A model generated the notes under the pieces. The model did not search any database. It had not been told where the DNA came from and saw nothing but the letters and a program-made list of their open reading frames with translations. From Tous-C4FEB sp044356555 (lineage in GTDB: Bacteria > Verrucomicrobiota > Verrucomicrobiia > Opitutales > Opitutaceae), in NCBI GenBank assembly GCA_044356555.1, contig JBIKWB010000004.1, forward strand, positions 1 through 64,000: 64,000 nt of DNA. The letters run 5' to 3'. Made by a program: the position numbers and the translations under genes. Below are positions 18,121 through 26,411 of the stretch, piece after piece. Each line of letters starts with the position of its first letter. Positions within the stretch are counted from its first letter, which is position 1.

Positions 18121-19968
18121 TCATGGTTTCACCCGATCCGTGATCGTGACGGTGTTGAAGTCCAGCACGCGCTCGAGTGCGCCGTGTGTGATCGTGAGTT
18201 TGCCCGACCCGACCTCGGCATTCAGGTAAGGCCCGGAAAAGAGCTTCCAACCGGAGTAATCGAACGTCGCGCCGTCGACGACCGGGGCCGCACCGTAGGT
18301 ACAGACGAGCTTCTTCCCGCGCAGGGTCGTGAACGCCACGCATGGCGTCGGCTCGAGCCGGATTTCCAGCGGCAGCGCGCGGATCGCGGCTTTGAAATCG
18401 TCCCAGCTCTTGAACTCTGCAACGGACGCAGCCTGGACGATCGTACCATTTTTACCGTGCGGCGAACGCAGGCGTTTGCCGCCGACCTCGAGTGGCTTCC
18501 ATTCGTAAGGCGCGAGCGGCCGGTAGGCGATGTAAGCGTTGCCGCCTTGGGTGAAGATCCAACCCGACGCGTCCTCTTCCAAGCGCGCGAGATCTTTGGA
18601 AAAAAAGCCGTTAACCTGCTCGAAATTCCTGCCCGCCGGAACGTGGCACAGCGAGATCACCGTGTCATCGCTTTGGAAGATCTGCTCGTAGGGCGACCCG
18701 CCGAGCAACTTCGACTCGGCGATGTAGGTGGGTTTGCCCTGCGACGTGACGGCAGCCGGCATGAAATCAGGTTTCTCGGTGAAATACATCATCAGCTCGT
18801 GCGCGCTGAAGTGCGGTTGGTTGGAGAAAATCGTGTTATGCACGCCGCGCGGGTCGGGCACCGCCCACGTCACATCCCAAGAGTGCTGCTGGATCGGCTG
18901 AAGGAGACCGCCCTGATCGGATCCGACGGCGTAGTCTTTTGTAATGTAAGCGGTCTTGTATACTGGCGCGTTACGCACGTCGCTGTTGCGCCAGCGGTGC
19001 CGGGTGCGCTTGCGCTCGTAGTGCGTATAAGTCCCAGCGCGATCGGTGCCGATGCGGTAGATCACCTCGGGCAATTCGTAATTCTTCGCGGCCGCCACGA
19101 AATAGATACCCCAGCCGCCGTAGGAGATCGTCGGCGGACAATTGCCGAGCAACAACCAACCGAAGAGCGACGACAGTCCGTTCCATTTCTCAAGCAACGT
19201 CGTGTCATCGGTGCGAGCATGCGCGCCGACATATATCCCGTTGAGCGTCTCTACGGCGTAATCGGCGAAAATGTAATCGAGCATCATCCGCCCGCGTTGC
19301 CGCATCGCCGGGTCCCGGGCCCAAGTCGCGAGGTAGAGCATCGGGATCGCATACTCGCCGATGTAGTGCGTGCAGTCGTATTCGCCCTGACCGATCGTGG
19401 TCGTGAGCTCCATCCAATGGAGCAGGTAATCGCGCGATTCTTCGAAATTCTCCTTCGAACTTTTGCCGTTGAACCAGCGTTCGCCAGGTTCGTCGGGCCA
19501 CTGCTGCGCCATCAGATAGAGCGACGAGTAATACATCGCCCAATGATTCTCCGTGTCGCCCCGCAGCGGCATATACGCGCGCCAAGCCTCCCGCACGGCA
19601 GCCTTGGCCTCGGGGGTGAGTTGGTCTCGGCCGAGATAGTAAATCGCCGTTACCGGAAACATCCAAAACATGTCACCCGTGGGAGCTTTCATCAGCTCGA
19701 TCAGGCGCTCCGAGCACGCGGCGGCGTCCTCGCGCCGTGCGAGTTTGGACACGATTTCCCCCAACCCGAAGGTTTTGGGTTCGCCGGGCTTGGCCAGCGC
19801 CGCGCGCCAGATGAGCGCTTCGTCGATGCGTGAGAGATAGGCCGCGCGACGCAGCGAGGCATCGACGATCACCGTGGCATCGGGCATCGGCCCCTTGAAT
19901 GACGGCTGAGCCCGGGCGAGCGGCACGCTGAAAACGACGGCGAGAGCGAGGCAGTAGAGAGTCTTCAT
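18121..19968 (-). CDS. Secreted protein, predicted alpha/alpha toroid plus beta domain (copy 1)
   Basis: 615 residues with a signal peptide (MKTLYCLALAVVFSVPLARAQ). It is the tandem paralogue of 15186-17072. Shared blocks include RGDTENH, YSSLYLMAQ, HYIGEYAIP, PAMRQR, LPEVIYRIGTDR, DVTWAVPDPRG, SPYEQIFQ, INGFFSKDL/VNGFFSKDL, GTIVQAA, TTLRGKK and a C-terminal LNAEVGSGKLTITHGALERV block. Conservation of His, Asp and Glu within RGDTENH and HYIGEY between the copies suggests these are functional positions. The substrate is unknown; an exported glycan-degrading or glycan-binding enzyme is the best guess. Its start overlaps the stop of the preceding beta-propeller gene by ATGA, which implies that the propeller and toroid proteins are made together. 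Confidence 0.75.
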   Translation of the reverse strand: MKTLYCLALAVVFSVPLARAQPSFKGPMPDATVIVDASLRRAAYLSRIDEALIWRAALAKPGEPKTFGLGEIVSKLARREDAAACSERLIELMKAPTGDMFWMFPVTAIYYLGRDQLTPEAKAAVREAWRAYMPLRGDTENHWAMYYSSLYLMAQQWPDEPGERWFNGKSSKENFEESRDYLLHWMELTTTIGQGEYDCTHYIGEYAIPMLYLATWARDPAMRQRGRMMLDYIFADYAVETLNGIYVGAHARTDDTTLLEKWNGLSSLFGWLLLGNCPPTISYGGWGIYFVAAAKNYELPEVIYRIGTDRAGTYTHYERKRTRHRWRNSDVRNAPVYKTAYITKDYAVGSDQGGLLQPIQQHSWDVTWAVPDPRGVHNTIFSNQPHFSAHELMMYFTEKPDFMPAAVTSQGKPTYIAESKLLGGSPYEQIFQSDDTVISLCHVPAGRNFEQVNGFFSKDLARLEEDASGWIFTQGGNAYIAYRPLAPYEWKPLEVGGKRLRSPHGKNGTIVQAASVAEFKSWDDFKAAIRALPLEIRLEPTPCVAFTTLRGKKLVCTYGAAPVVDGATFDYSGWKLFSGPYLNAEVGSGKLTITHGALERVLDFNTVTITDRVKP

Positions 19969-20984
19969 GGGCGCGGCACAAACGTGAGATTGAACGCAGT
20001 GGCTTTCTCAAAAAACGCCGGCTTCCATGTAAGGCCAAAATCTTCCGAGACGTAAACCGGTTGTTGAAAAGGCGAGGCATAGAGCCGGCCCGGCTGATCG
20101 GGGTCCACGGCGACGCTCCAAATCTGGCGGTTGGGCAGACCCGCGGTGCGATCAAGCCACGTGCGCCCGCTGTCTTCGGAAACCAGCAGGCCGGCGTCCC
20201 AGCCGCACAGCACGAGTCGCCGCGCATCCGAAGGGTCGAAGACGCCGTTGTGCAAGGTGTGTTTCTTCGGCACGCCGGCGATGGGCTGCCACGTAAGCCC
20301 GCGATCTTCCGACCAAAGCGCGCCGCTCGAGGTCGTGACGGCGAAGAATATTTTGGGATCGTGCGGCGATTGGCGCAGATCGTAAGTCGTCTCGGTGGTG
20401 GGCTGCACGAGCCGCCAGGTGCGCGCGCCATCCTCGGTGAGATAGATGCCGAGCTCGGTGCCCGCGAGCACGCGACCGGCCTGCGTGCGATCAATCGTAA
20501 TCGTCTGGGTGTAGCTGCGGCGGATGCCGTCGTTCATCCGCGCCCAAGTCGCGCCGCGGTCCCGTGAAACCGCGATGCCGTCGGGCAAGCCCGCGTAAAT
20601 GTGGTCGGTCGCGTTGGGGTCGATGGCGAGGCCCTTGGGCTCGGTCATATCCCAGCCCGTGAGAATGCGCCATGTCTTGCCGCGATCCTTCGAATGCACG
20701 ACGCCATTGAGCGCGGCGAGGTAAAGCCCGTCGGCCGAGTGCGGGTCGCCGATCACTTGAAACATCCGGATGTGACCGAAGCCCACGTGCTCAACCTTGA
20801 GCCGGTCCGTCGAACGATAGACGCCGCTCAGCGCCGGCGTGCGGCCGCCCATGATCTGGCCCGGACCGCTGAGCAACACGCTCAGATACAAATCGTGTTT
20901 CGGCGCGGCCGCCCCGAGCAGCGCGTGGCCGCCGAGGGCCGCGAGCAACGCCGCGAAAAATAACTTCGATTTCAAGGTCTGCAT
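19965..20984 (-). CDS. Exported BNR/sialidase-type beta-propeller protein (copy 1)
   Basis: 339 residues from the ATG at 20984, which precedes a signal peptide (MQTLKSKLFFAALLAALGGH); upstream in-frame sequence would run into the divergent ridA-type gene. Asp boxes recur (SKDRGKTWRIL, SRDRGATWARM, TEDGARTWRLV, SEDRGLTWQPI, SEDSGRTWLDR, SEDFGLTWKPA). It is collinear with the propeller at 17091-18107, sharing AIDPNATDHIYAGLPDGIA-type blocks, RTQAGRVLAG, GIYLT and QSPHDP. It is the first gene of the six-gene operon, transcribed away from the gene at 21032 across 47 bp. No catalytic triad was identified, so a substrate-binding partner for the toroid protein is plausible. Confidence 0.78.
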   Translation of the reverse strand: MQTLKSKLFFAALLAALGGHALLGAAAPKHDLYLSVLLSGPGQIMGGRTPALSGVYRSTDRLKVEHVGFGHIRMFQVIGDPHSADGLYLAALNGVVHSKDRGKTWRILTGWDMTEPKGLAIDPNATDHIYAGLPDGIAVSRDRGATWARMNDGIRRSYTQTITIDRTQAGRVLAGTELGIYLTEDGARTWRLVQPTTETTYDLRQSPHDPKIFFAVTTSSGALWSEDRGLTWQPIAGVPKKHTLHNGVFDPSDARRLVLCGWDAGLLVSEDSGRTWLDRTAGLPNRQIWSVAVDPDQPGRLYASPFQQPVYVSEDFGLTWKPAFFEKATAFNLTFVPRP

Positions 20985-21031
20985 AAAGAGAGTCGGCTCG
21001 CCTGCCCGCCGCGGATTAGCACATTCGACGC

Positions 21032-21574
21032 ATGATTCCTTCCCTCGCCCTTCGCCTGTTCTGCATCGGAGCCGCCTGGTCGCTGACTGCCGGCGCCGCC
21101 GAGACGCACCCATCGCCCGAAGCCAAGCTCGCGGCGCTCGGCCTTACCCTGCCCTCCGTCCCGCCCGTGATCGCCAACTACGTGCCGGCGGTGCGCAGCG
21201 GAAACCTCGTGTTTCTCGCCGGCCAGATCGCCCGCGGTGCTGACGGCAAATTTCTCGCCGGCAAGGTTGGCCGCGACTTCACCGAGGCCCAAGGCGCCGA
21301 CGCCGCCCGCACCTGCGCGTTGCAACTGATCGCGGCGCTCAAGGCCGAGGTCGGTGATCTCGCGAAAGTGAAACGCATCGTGAAGCTCACGGGCTTTGTG
21401 AACTGCACCGACGACTTCACCGCGCAGCCCAAGGTGATCAACGGCGCTTCGGATTTGTTGGTCGCCGTCTTCGGCGAAAAAGGCCGGCACGCCCGCGCCG
21501 CGGTCGGCGTCAACGCCCTCCCGGCAGGCGCTCCGGTCGAGATCGAGTTGATTGCGGAAATCGCGACGCCGTGA
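21032..21574 (+). CDS. Exported RidA/YjgF family protein
   Basis: 180 residues. The first 22 or so residues form a signal peptide (LRLFCIGAAWSLTAGAA), unusual for a family that is mostly cytosolic. The core fits the roughly 150-residue RidA branch: IANYVPAVRSGNLVFLAGQ, GKVGRDFTEAQG, KRIVKLTGFVNCTDDFT, PKVINGASDLLVAVFG and RHARAAVGVNALPAGAPVEI, with the substrate-binding Arg at 155. RidA enzymes hydrolyse reactive enamine/imine intermediates from PLP enzymes. A Tat-exported PLP-fold enzyme is encoded convergently at 21619-22902, so an exported pair is possible (inference). It shares a 47-bp promoter region with the divergent six-gene operon. Confidence 0.82.
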   Translation: MIPSLALRLFCIGAAWSLTAGAAETHPSPEAKLAALGLTLPSVPPVIANYVPAVRSGNLVFLAGQIARGADGKFLAGKVGRDFTEAQGADAARTCALQLIAALKAEVGDLAKVKRIVKLTGFVNCTDDFTAQPKVINGASDLLVAVFGEKGRHARAAVGVNALPAGAPVEIELIAEIATP

Positions 21575-21618
21575 TGGCGCGGTGAGCGGGAAACGACGAC
21601 GGTTCATGGTGATGGCGA

Positions 21619-22902
21619 TCAGAGATCGCGCATCGCTGCTCGGACGCCGACGACGACCCGCTCGCACTCGGCCGGCGAGTTGAAGACGTGTGTCGAGACC
21701 CGCACGGCGTTGAGCTTCTGCTCGGTCACCGGCCGGCAACGCAGCCCGTGTGTCTTCAAGAGATAGGTGAAAAAATCCCCGGCCGAGGCCCGGGGATGGC
21801 TGATCGTGACCATCGACGCCCGCAGCTCGGGACGAGCCGACGTCAGCACGACGAGCCCGGAAATTTTTGAAAACTCGGCGTGAAGATAGGTCGCCAGATC
21901 GCGGCCGTAAGCGGCGATGCGCTCGACGCCGATCTCCTTTTGCAACCGCACGGCCTCGGCGAGGGCGACGATCAGTCCGGCATTGCGGGTACCGTATTCG
22001 TGCCGGGCCGCACCATCGACGTAGCGGATCTCGCCCGGCAAAAACGGCAGTTCGCCAGAATGCGAGCCGATGCCCGTGACCGCCACCGCATCGAGGCGCG
22101 CGTGGCGGATGAACACCGCGCCCGATTCATGGGGCCCGCCCAGCCATTTGTGTCCGCAAAAGGCGTAAGAGTCGCAGCCGAGCGCACCGAGGTTTACCGG
22201 AACCATGCCGACCGCCTGCGCCCCATCGACGTGAAACCAGATGCCGCGCGCGGCGGCGAATTCAGCGATCGCCCGCACGGGCAACACGAGGCCGTCGGTG
22301 CAGGTGATGTGGCTTACCTGAATGACCTTCGTCCGCGGCGTCACGAGCGCCCGGATGCGCGCGAGATTCTCCTCGGCGGAAACGGGGCTGGGCTCGAAGA
22401 GCTTCACCGTCACGCCGCGTTCCTTGGTTTGGTTGAACCACGGGAACGAACCGCCCGGATGCGCGTGCGACTCAAAGATGACCTCGTCGCCGGCGCGCAG
22501 ACGGAGACCGGCCGCGATGAGGGCGTTACCCTCGGTGGCGTTGCGCGTGAAGCAGAGCTCGCGGGGCTCGGCTCCGACAAACGGTGCGACGATCTCCCGC
22601 GCCGGCTGGATCAGGTTGTGACCGGTCTCAGAATGCTGCTGGAGAGCGAGCATCGTCGAAAACACCGCGTCGAGCACGCGCTGTGAAGCCGGTCCGAGGC
22701 CACCGCAGTTGAGGTAAACCGGATCGTCCTGCAGCGGAAAGTGCGCGCGCACGGCCCGCCAGAAGTCGGCCGAGGTCGACGTGGAAAAAGCGGGCAACGT
22801 CGCCGGGCCGGCGGTCGCCGCCCGGGCGGTGGATCCGGCGATCAACGCGCCCGCCACACCGCCGCCCATGCCTTGGAGAAATTGGCGGCGGTCGAGGCTC
22901 AT
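21619..22902 (-). CDS. Tat-exported class V aminotransferase-like PLP enzyme
   Basis: 427 residues. The N-terminus SLDRRQFLQGMGGG plus a hydrophobic stretch ending TARAATA fits a twin-arginine signal, consistent with export of a cofactor-loaded protein. Class V hallmarks: RNATEGNALI (phosphate/substrate loop, Asn121), FHVDGAQA with Asp226 that binds the pyridine nitrogen, and FCGHKWLGGPHESG with the PLP lysine at 252. The closest recognisable subgroup is the isopenicillin-N-epimerase/cysteine-desulfurase-like branch; the actual substrate is unknown. It is the last gene of a three-gene operon; its start overlaps the stop of the DUF6807 gene by ATGA. Confidence 0.85.
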   Translation of the reverse strand: MSLDRRQFLQGMGGGVAGALIAGSTARAATAGPATLPAFSTSTSADFWRAVRAHFPLQDDPVYLNCGGLGPASQRVLDAVFSTMLALQQHSETGHNLIQPAREIVAPFVGAEPRELCFTRNATEGNALIAAGLRLRAGDEVIFESHAHPGGSFPWFNQTKERGVTVKLFEPSPVSAEENLARIRALVTPRTKVIQVSHITCTDGLVLPVRAIAEFAAARGIWFHVDGAQAVGMVPVNLGALGCDSYAFCGHKWLGGPHESGAVFIRHARLDAVAVTGIGSHSGELPFLPGEIRYVDGAARHEYGTRNAGLIVALAEAVRLQKEIGVERIAAYGRDLATYLHAEFSKISGLVVLTSARPELRASMVTISHPRASAGDFFTYLLKTHGLRCRPVTEQKLNAVRVSTHVFNSPAECERVVVGVRAAMRDL

Positions 22903-23765
22903 GCAGGCGATTGAAAAGTCAGGGTGTGATCGGCGAGCAGTTCGGCCCCGGGCGCGAGCACGAGATCGGACTCGGCCTGCAACGGGAAAGCCGCCAACGG
23001 ATAATTACGCCGCACAAACCACGTCAACGGACCCGCGTTGTTCTCGAAACGAATGCGCACGCGGCGCAAGCTGCCGTCGAGCTGGCCGTGCCATTCCATC
23101 CAGCGGGCCGAGGCCCCATGCACCGCCGTCACGCCTTCCAGCCCGCCCTCGGCGACCAGTTTGATCGTGGGATCGAGGTGATCGTCCAGCAACTCGCGCG
23201 CCCCGCGAAACTGCAGCCCGTTATAGTGCGAGCCGACCATCCCGCCATGGGAGTGCGGGTTGCCGAGCGTGAGGGCGCGGCCGCTGACGTTGAACAAGTG
23301 ACTGCGCCAACGCAGCGACCACGTCGCCGCGGCGGGATCAGCCGCGACGGCGATCTGCAACGCGCGCTCCTCGCGAAATAGCGTTTCGCCGAGCCGTTTC
23401 CAATCCAGCGAATGACTGAGCGCCGCGGTCTCCCCGGCCGCCTCAAGCGCGGTCCAGGCGACGTGATGCTGCGAGCCGTGATCGTCGCGCCATTTGTAGC
23501 CCTCGTCGCGGCGGCAGGTCGGGCCGCCCCAAAAGTTCGCGCCCGAGACTTGGTTCAACGTGAAACTCAGCGCGTGATGCCACGGATGGTCGTTGGGCCG
23601 GAAATTGGTGAGGGTGTCGCCCGCCAACGTGTTGACCGGATGCGCGTAGGGCCGCGGCGATTCGTTGGCCGGAGTCGTCGGCGCGTAAACATAGCGGAGC
23701 AAAACGGCCTCGCCCGCGAAAACGGTGACGGCGGAACCGGCGGCATGTTCAAGGCGGAGCATCAT
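22899..23765 (-). CDS. DUF6807 (PmoA-like) family protein
   Basis: 288 residues, no signal peptide. Family features: LLRYVYAP, SPRPYAHPVNTLAGD, TNFRPNDHPWHHALSF, ANFWGGPTC and HSHGGMVGSHYNGLQFRGAR, a histidine-rich beta-sandwich pattern found in the DUF6807 proteins sometimes named PmoA. These commonly occur in carbohydrate-utilisation loci of Bacteroidota and Verrucomicrobiota; the conserved histidines suggest a metal or sugar site. The label methane oxygenase is historical and should not be taken literally. ATGA overlaps tie it to the GH78-like gene upstream and the class V gene downstream. Confidence 0.78.
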   Translation of the reverse strand: MMLRLEHAAGSAVTVFAGEAVLLRYVYAPTTPANESPRPYAHPVNTLAGDTLTNFRPNDHPWHHALSFTLNQVSGANFWGGPTCRRDEGYKWRDDHGSQHHVAWTALEAAGETAALSHSLDWKRLGETLFREERALQIAVAADPAAATWSLRWRSHLFNVSGRALTLGNPHSHGGMVGSHYNGLQFRGARELLDDHLDPTIKLVAEGGLEGVTAVHGASARWMEWHGQLDGSLRRVRIRFENNAGPLTWFVRRNYPLAAFPLQAESDLVLAPGAELLADHTLTFQSPA

Positions 23766-26254
23766 GCGCGGTCGGGCAAGAGCGGGAATTTCTCAGCGAA
23801 CGCGCCGCCCGGGAACCGACGCACCGTCGACGCGCCATCGGGTGCGACCACCATGACGTCGAGCCCGACCGGAGCGGTGATCTCAAGGGCGAACGCGCCT
23901 TCGACCACGCGCCACGCCACGTCGATCGGTCCCCGCGGCGTGCACACCCGGCCGGTCGCGTGGGTCAGCCCGCAGCGGTGCGGTGCGATGGTCACGCTGG
24001 CGAATCCGGGCGCCGTTGGCACGACGCCGACGATGCGTTGCATAAACTCGAGCGCGGGATGCGCGGACCACGCGTGGCAGAGCGAGCGCCAGTAGGAGTT
24101 CTCCTCGACGAAGGTCGTGAGGCCGTAATCCAGCGACTCGTGCCAAGGACCGAGATACGTCGGCATCCGGTCGTAAAGCCCCGCGCGCACGAGTGCAGTG
24201 AAGATAAAATGCCAGCAGAAGAACGAGCCGGGCGCGAGTTTGGCATCGAGCGGGAAACGCTGGAAAATGCGCGCCGTTTCACGGGGTCCGGCGACTCCGG
24301 CGATGATCGCCCACGCGTTGCCGCATTGGGAGACTTCGGGGCCACCGGGACGATCAAAGTAAAGTCCTTCGCTTTCGCTCCACGTGAGCGCGTGCAACGC
24401 GATCCGCAGCCGCGCGGCCTCAGACTCGAGGGCGTCGATCTCGGCGGCGTGACGCGGGGCGTCTCCAAGTTGACGGAGAAGTTCGGCGACGTCGGCGAGC
24501 CCTTGGATGTATTGCGCGCTGAGAATCGTGGTCGGACCGGAATCGGCACCGGGCACGACGCCACGGGGCCACCACGGGCACCAATCGGTGATGTTCCAAA
24601 ACGGAAGTTTGGCGGGCAAGCCCGTCGCATCGGTATGCCGCCGATACCAATCCAGCACGGCCCGCACTCCGGGCAGCAAATCAAGCACCGTGGCGGCGTC
24701 GCCGGAGCAAAGAAAGTAATCGCGGATGTTCGTGATCCAATGCAGCGACCACGTCGGAATGATCTGCACGAGCCGCGACGGATAGCGACTTTGGGTGAGC
24801 CCGTCGGAGAGCCGCGACCAGTCGAAGTGATAAAGCGCCTGTCGGCTCAACCGATAATCCGCGGTCGCGAGCATCGCGATCTTCGACGTGATCATCGTGT
24901 CGCCCGCATACTGCATCTGCTCGTAATGCGGGCAGTCCTCGAACGTCTCGTGCGAGCAGAGCCGCATGGTCTCGATGCTCGCCGTCCACACGCGATCAAG
25001 GCGCGCATCGGAAGAAACGAAGGTGGCCGCGACGTTATAAGGATAGACCGTGAAACGCTGGGTGACCCCGTGAATCACGAGGGGCACCGAGCCGACCTTG
25101 ATCCGCAATCCGACGTAGCGGTAAGCCCGCCAATGCAGCGGTTCAAACACCTCGGGCGCCGTGGCCGTTCCGTGGCCGGCGGGTTCCCACACGTCGCACC
25201 AACCGGTAATTTTCCCGCGTCGGTCGAAGGTCCAGCCGGTATTCTCATCGGCGAAATGCGAGGCGAGATTGGCGAGCGACTGCTTGCGTCCCAGCAAAAG
25301 CGCACCGGGCGTCTCCCAAGGCAGACGCAGCGCTTCGGCGTAGATCAACCGCACCGTCGCGCCCGCGCCACCCGCCACCGCCAACTGGGGAAAAGCCGAG
25401 GTCAGTTTCGCATGATCGAGGATCACCTCGACTTCCGTGCCGGCCGCGATCGTCACCGTAGAATCACCTGCGATCACACCGGCCCAACCGGCGGGAGCAT
25501 CTTGGCCCCCGGGTACAAACACATCTGAAAACCGCTCGATCGCTTCCTCGGCTAGCGGCGGAATCATCCGAGGGATCAGGCCGTAGGGACTGGTGGGATC
25601 ACGGCGATTCGCGAGCAATTCGGCCTTAAACAACACGTGGGCGGGCGCCCACGCCGAGTCGTCATGATCGGGGAGATTCCAACCCGGCGGGATCAACGAC
25701 GATACCCGATGCTCAAAATAGCCGAGATACCCCTCGAAGGTCGTGTTCTCATTTTGGAACCGGTGCGCCGTATCCACGGCCACCCGCCAATTCGCATCGG
25801 TGCGCAGATCCACCACCTCCGCTCCGGCTCGATTCCGCACCGCTCCTTCCAAAACGAAACCGCCCGTATAAGTCATCACCGAGCATGGGGCCCCGAGCAA
25901 GGCCGGCCGATGCGCGACGTGCGACATGTCGAGTACGAGCGCAGCGAGGACGTTGCGACCGGTACGAAGCTGGGGGGTGAGATCGAAGGTCTCGAAAAAA
26001 TGATGGTTCACGTCGCCCTTCGCCGGGCCGCGCCCGATCAGGACCCCGTTGCAGAAAAACAGATAGCGACTGTCGCCCGAAACCGAGACTTCCAGAGCTA
26101 CCGCGGCAGGATCCGCGACCTCGAAACTGCGCCGAAACATCCGGACCTGGTAGTGCGACGGCGAGGAGGCATCACGCGCCGGCACTCCGTGAGAGCCCTC
26201 GGCGGACCAAATCCAAACGGCAGAATCGACAAAGGGTTTTTTTGGGGAATTCAA
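23762..26254 (-). CDS. GH78 alpha-L-rhamnosidase-like glycoside hydrolase
   Basis: 830 residues, no signal peptide, so cytoplasmic. Domain order fits GH78: an N-terminal beta-sandwich with SGDSRYLFFCNGVLIGRGPA (about 59-78), a second beta domain with EPLHWRAYRYVGLRI (371-385), then the (alpha/alpha)6 catalytic barrel beginning at ETFEDCPHYEQMQYAGDT (436-453), the counterpart of the DCPxRxExxGWxGD block that carries the general acid in rhamnosidases. The motif is altered (HYEQMQYAGD), so substrate specificity may differ. A C-terminal beta domain follows (GVVPTAPGFASVTIAPH). It is the first gene of a three-gene operon, divergent from the isomerase gene at 26412; the intergenic half-sites suggest LacI control. 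Confidence 0.85.
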   Translation of the reverse strand: MNSPKKPFVDSAVWIWSAEGSHGVPARDASSPSHYQVRMFRRSFEVADPAAVALEVSVSGDSRYLFFCNGVLIGRGPAKGDVNHHFFETFDLTPQLRTGRNVLAALVLDMSHVAHRPALLGAPCSVMTYTGGFVLEGAVRNRAGAEVVDLRTDANWRVAVDTAHRFQNENTTFEGYLGYFEHRVSSLIPPGWNLPDHDDSAWAPAHVLFKAELLANRRDPTSPYGLIPRMIPPLAEEAIERFSDVFVPGGQDAPAGWAGVIAGDSTVTIAAGTEVEVILDHAKLTSAFPQLAVAGGAGATVRLIYAEALRLPWETPGALLLGRKQSLANLASHFADENTGWTFDRRGKITGWCDVWEPAGHGTATAPEVFEPLHWRAYRYVGLRIKVGSVPLVIHGVTQRFTVYPYNVAATFVSSDARLDRVWTASIETMRLCSHETFEDCPHYEQMQYAGDTMITSKIAMLATADYRLSRQALYHFDWSRLSDGLTQSRYPSRLVQIIPTWSLHWITNIRDYFLCSGDAATVLDLLPGVRAVLDWYRRHTDATGLPAKLPFWNITDWCPWWPRGVVPGADSGPTTILSAQYIQGLADVAELLRQLGDAPRHAAEIDALESEAARLRIALHALTWSESEGLYFDRPGGPEVSQCGNAWAIIAGVAGPRETARIFQRFPLDAKLAPGSFFCWHFIFTALVRAGLYDRMPTYLGPWHESLDYGLTTFVEENSYWRSLCHAWSAHPALEFMQRIVGVVPTAPGFASVTIAPHRCGLTHATGRVCTPRGPIDVAWRVVEGAFALEITAPVGLDVMVVAPDGASTVRRFPGGAFAEKFPLLPDRA

Positions 26255-26373
26255 TGGTTCAGTGGGTTGATCAAGAGCCGCCTCGGGCTCGAGTTGGCCT
26301 CTACCCCCGGAGAGGCGATGGATCCACGAGAGCAGTCGCAGCGGCGCTAGACCGAAACCAGAATCTTCTCGTC

Positions 26374-26411
26374 AATTTTCAGATTTCAATCAGTATTTTC
26401 TGTGAAATTTC
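26374..26411. promoter_or_regulatory. Candidate LacI-type operator between divergent sugar genes
   Basis: The 157-bp gap between the GH78-like gene and the isomerase gene carries TTTTCAGA (26377-26384), TTTC-TGT-GAAA (26397-26407) and GAAATTTC (26404-26411). These match halves of the perfect palindrome TCTGAAATTTTCAGA placed just before the LacI gene at 27394. Control of both divergent units by that LacI protein is inferred. Confidence 0.4.

Noticed and set aside
17091..20984. True sialidases
   Set aside because: Asp boxes are present but no Arg triad, nucleophile Tyr/Glu pair or FRIP motif could be found, so only the propeller fold is supported.
22899..23765. Methane oxygenase subunit
   Set aside because: The PmoA label is attached to the DUF6807 family but there are no transmembrane helices or companion subunits of a methane monooxygenase.
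23960..25528. Plus-strand open frame of 522 codons antisense to the GH78-like gene
   Set aside because: Composition typical of antisense frames; the minus strand carries a full glycoside hydrolase with conserved motifs.
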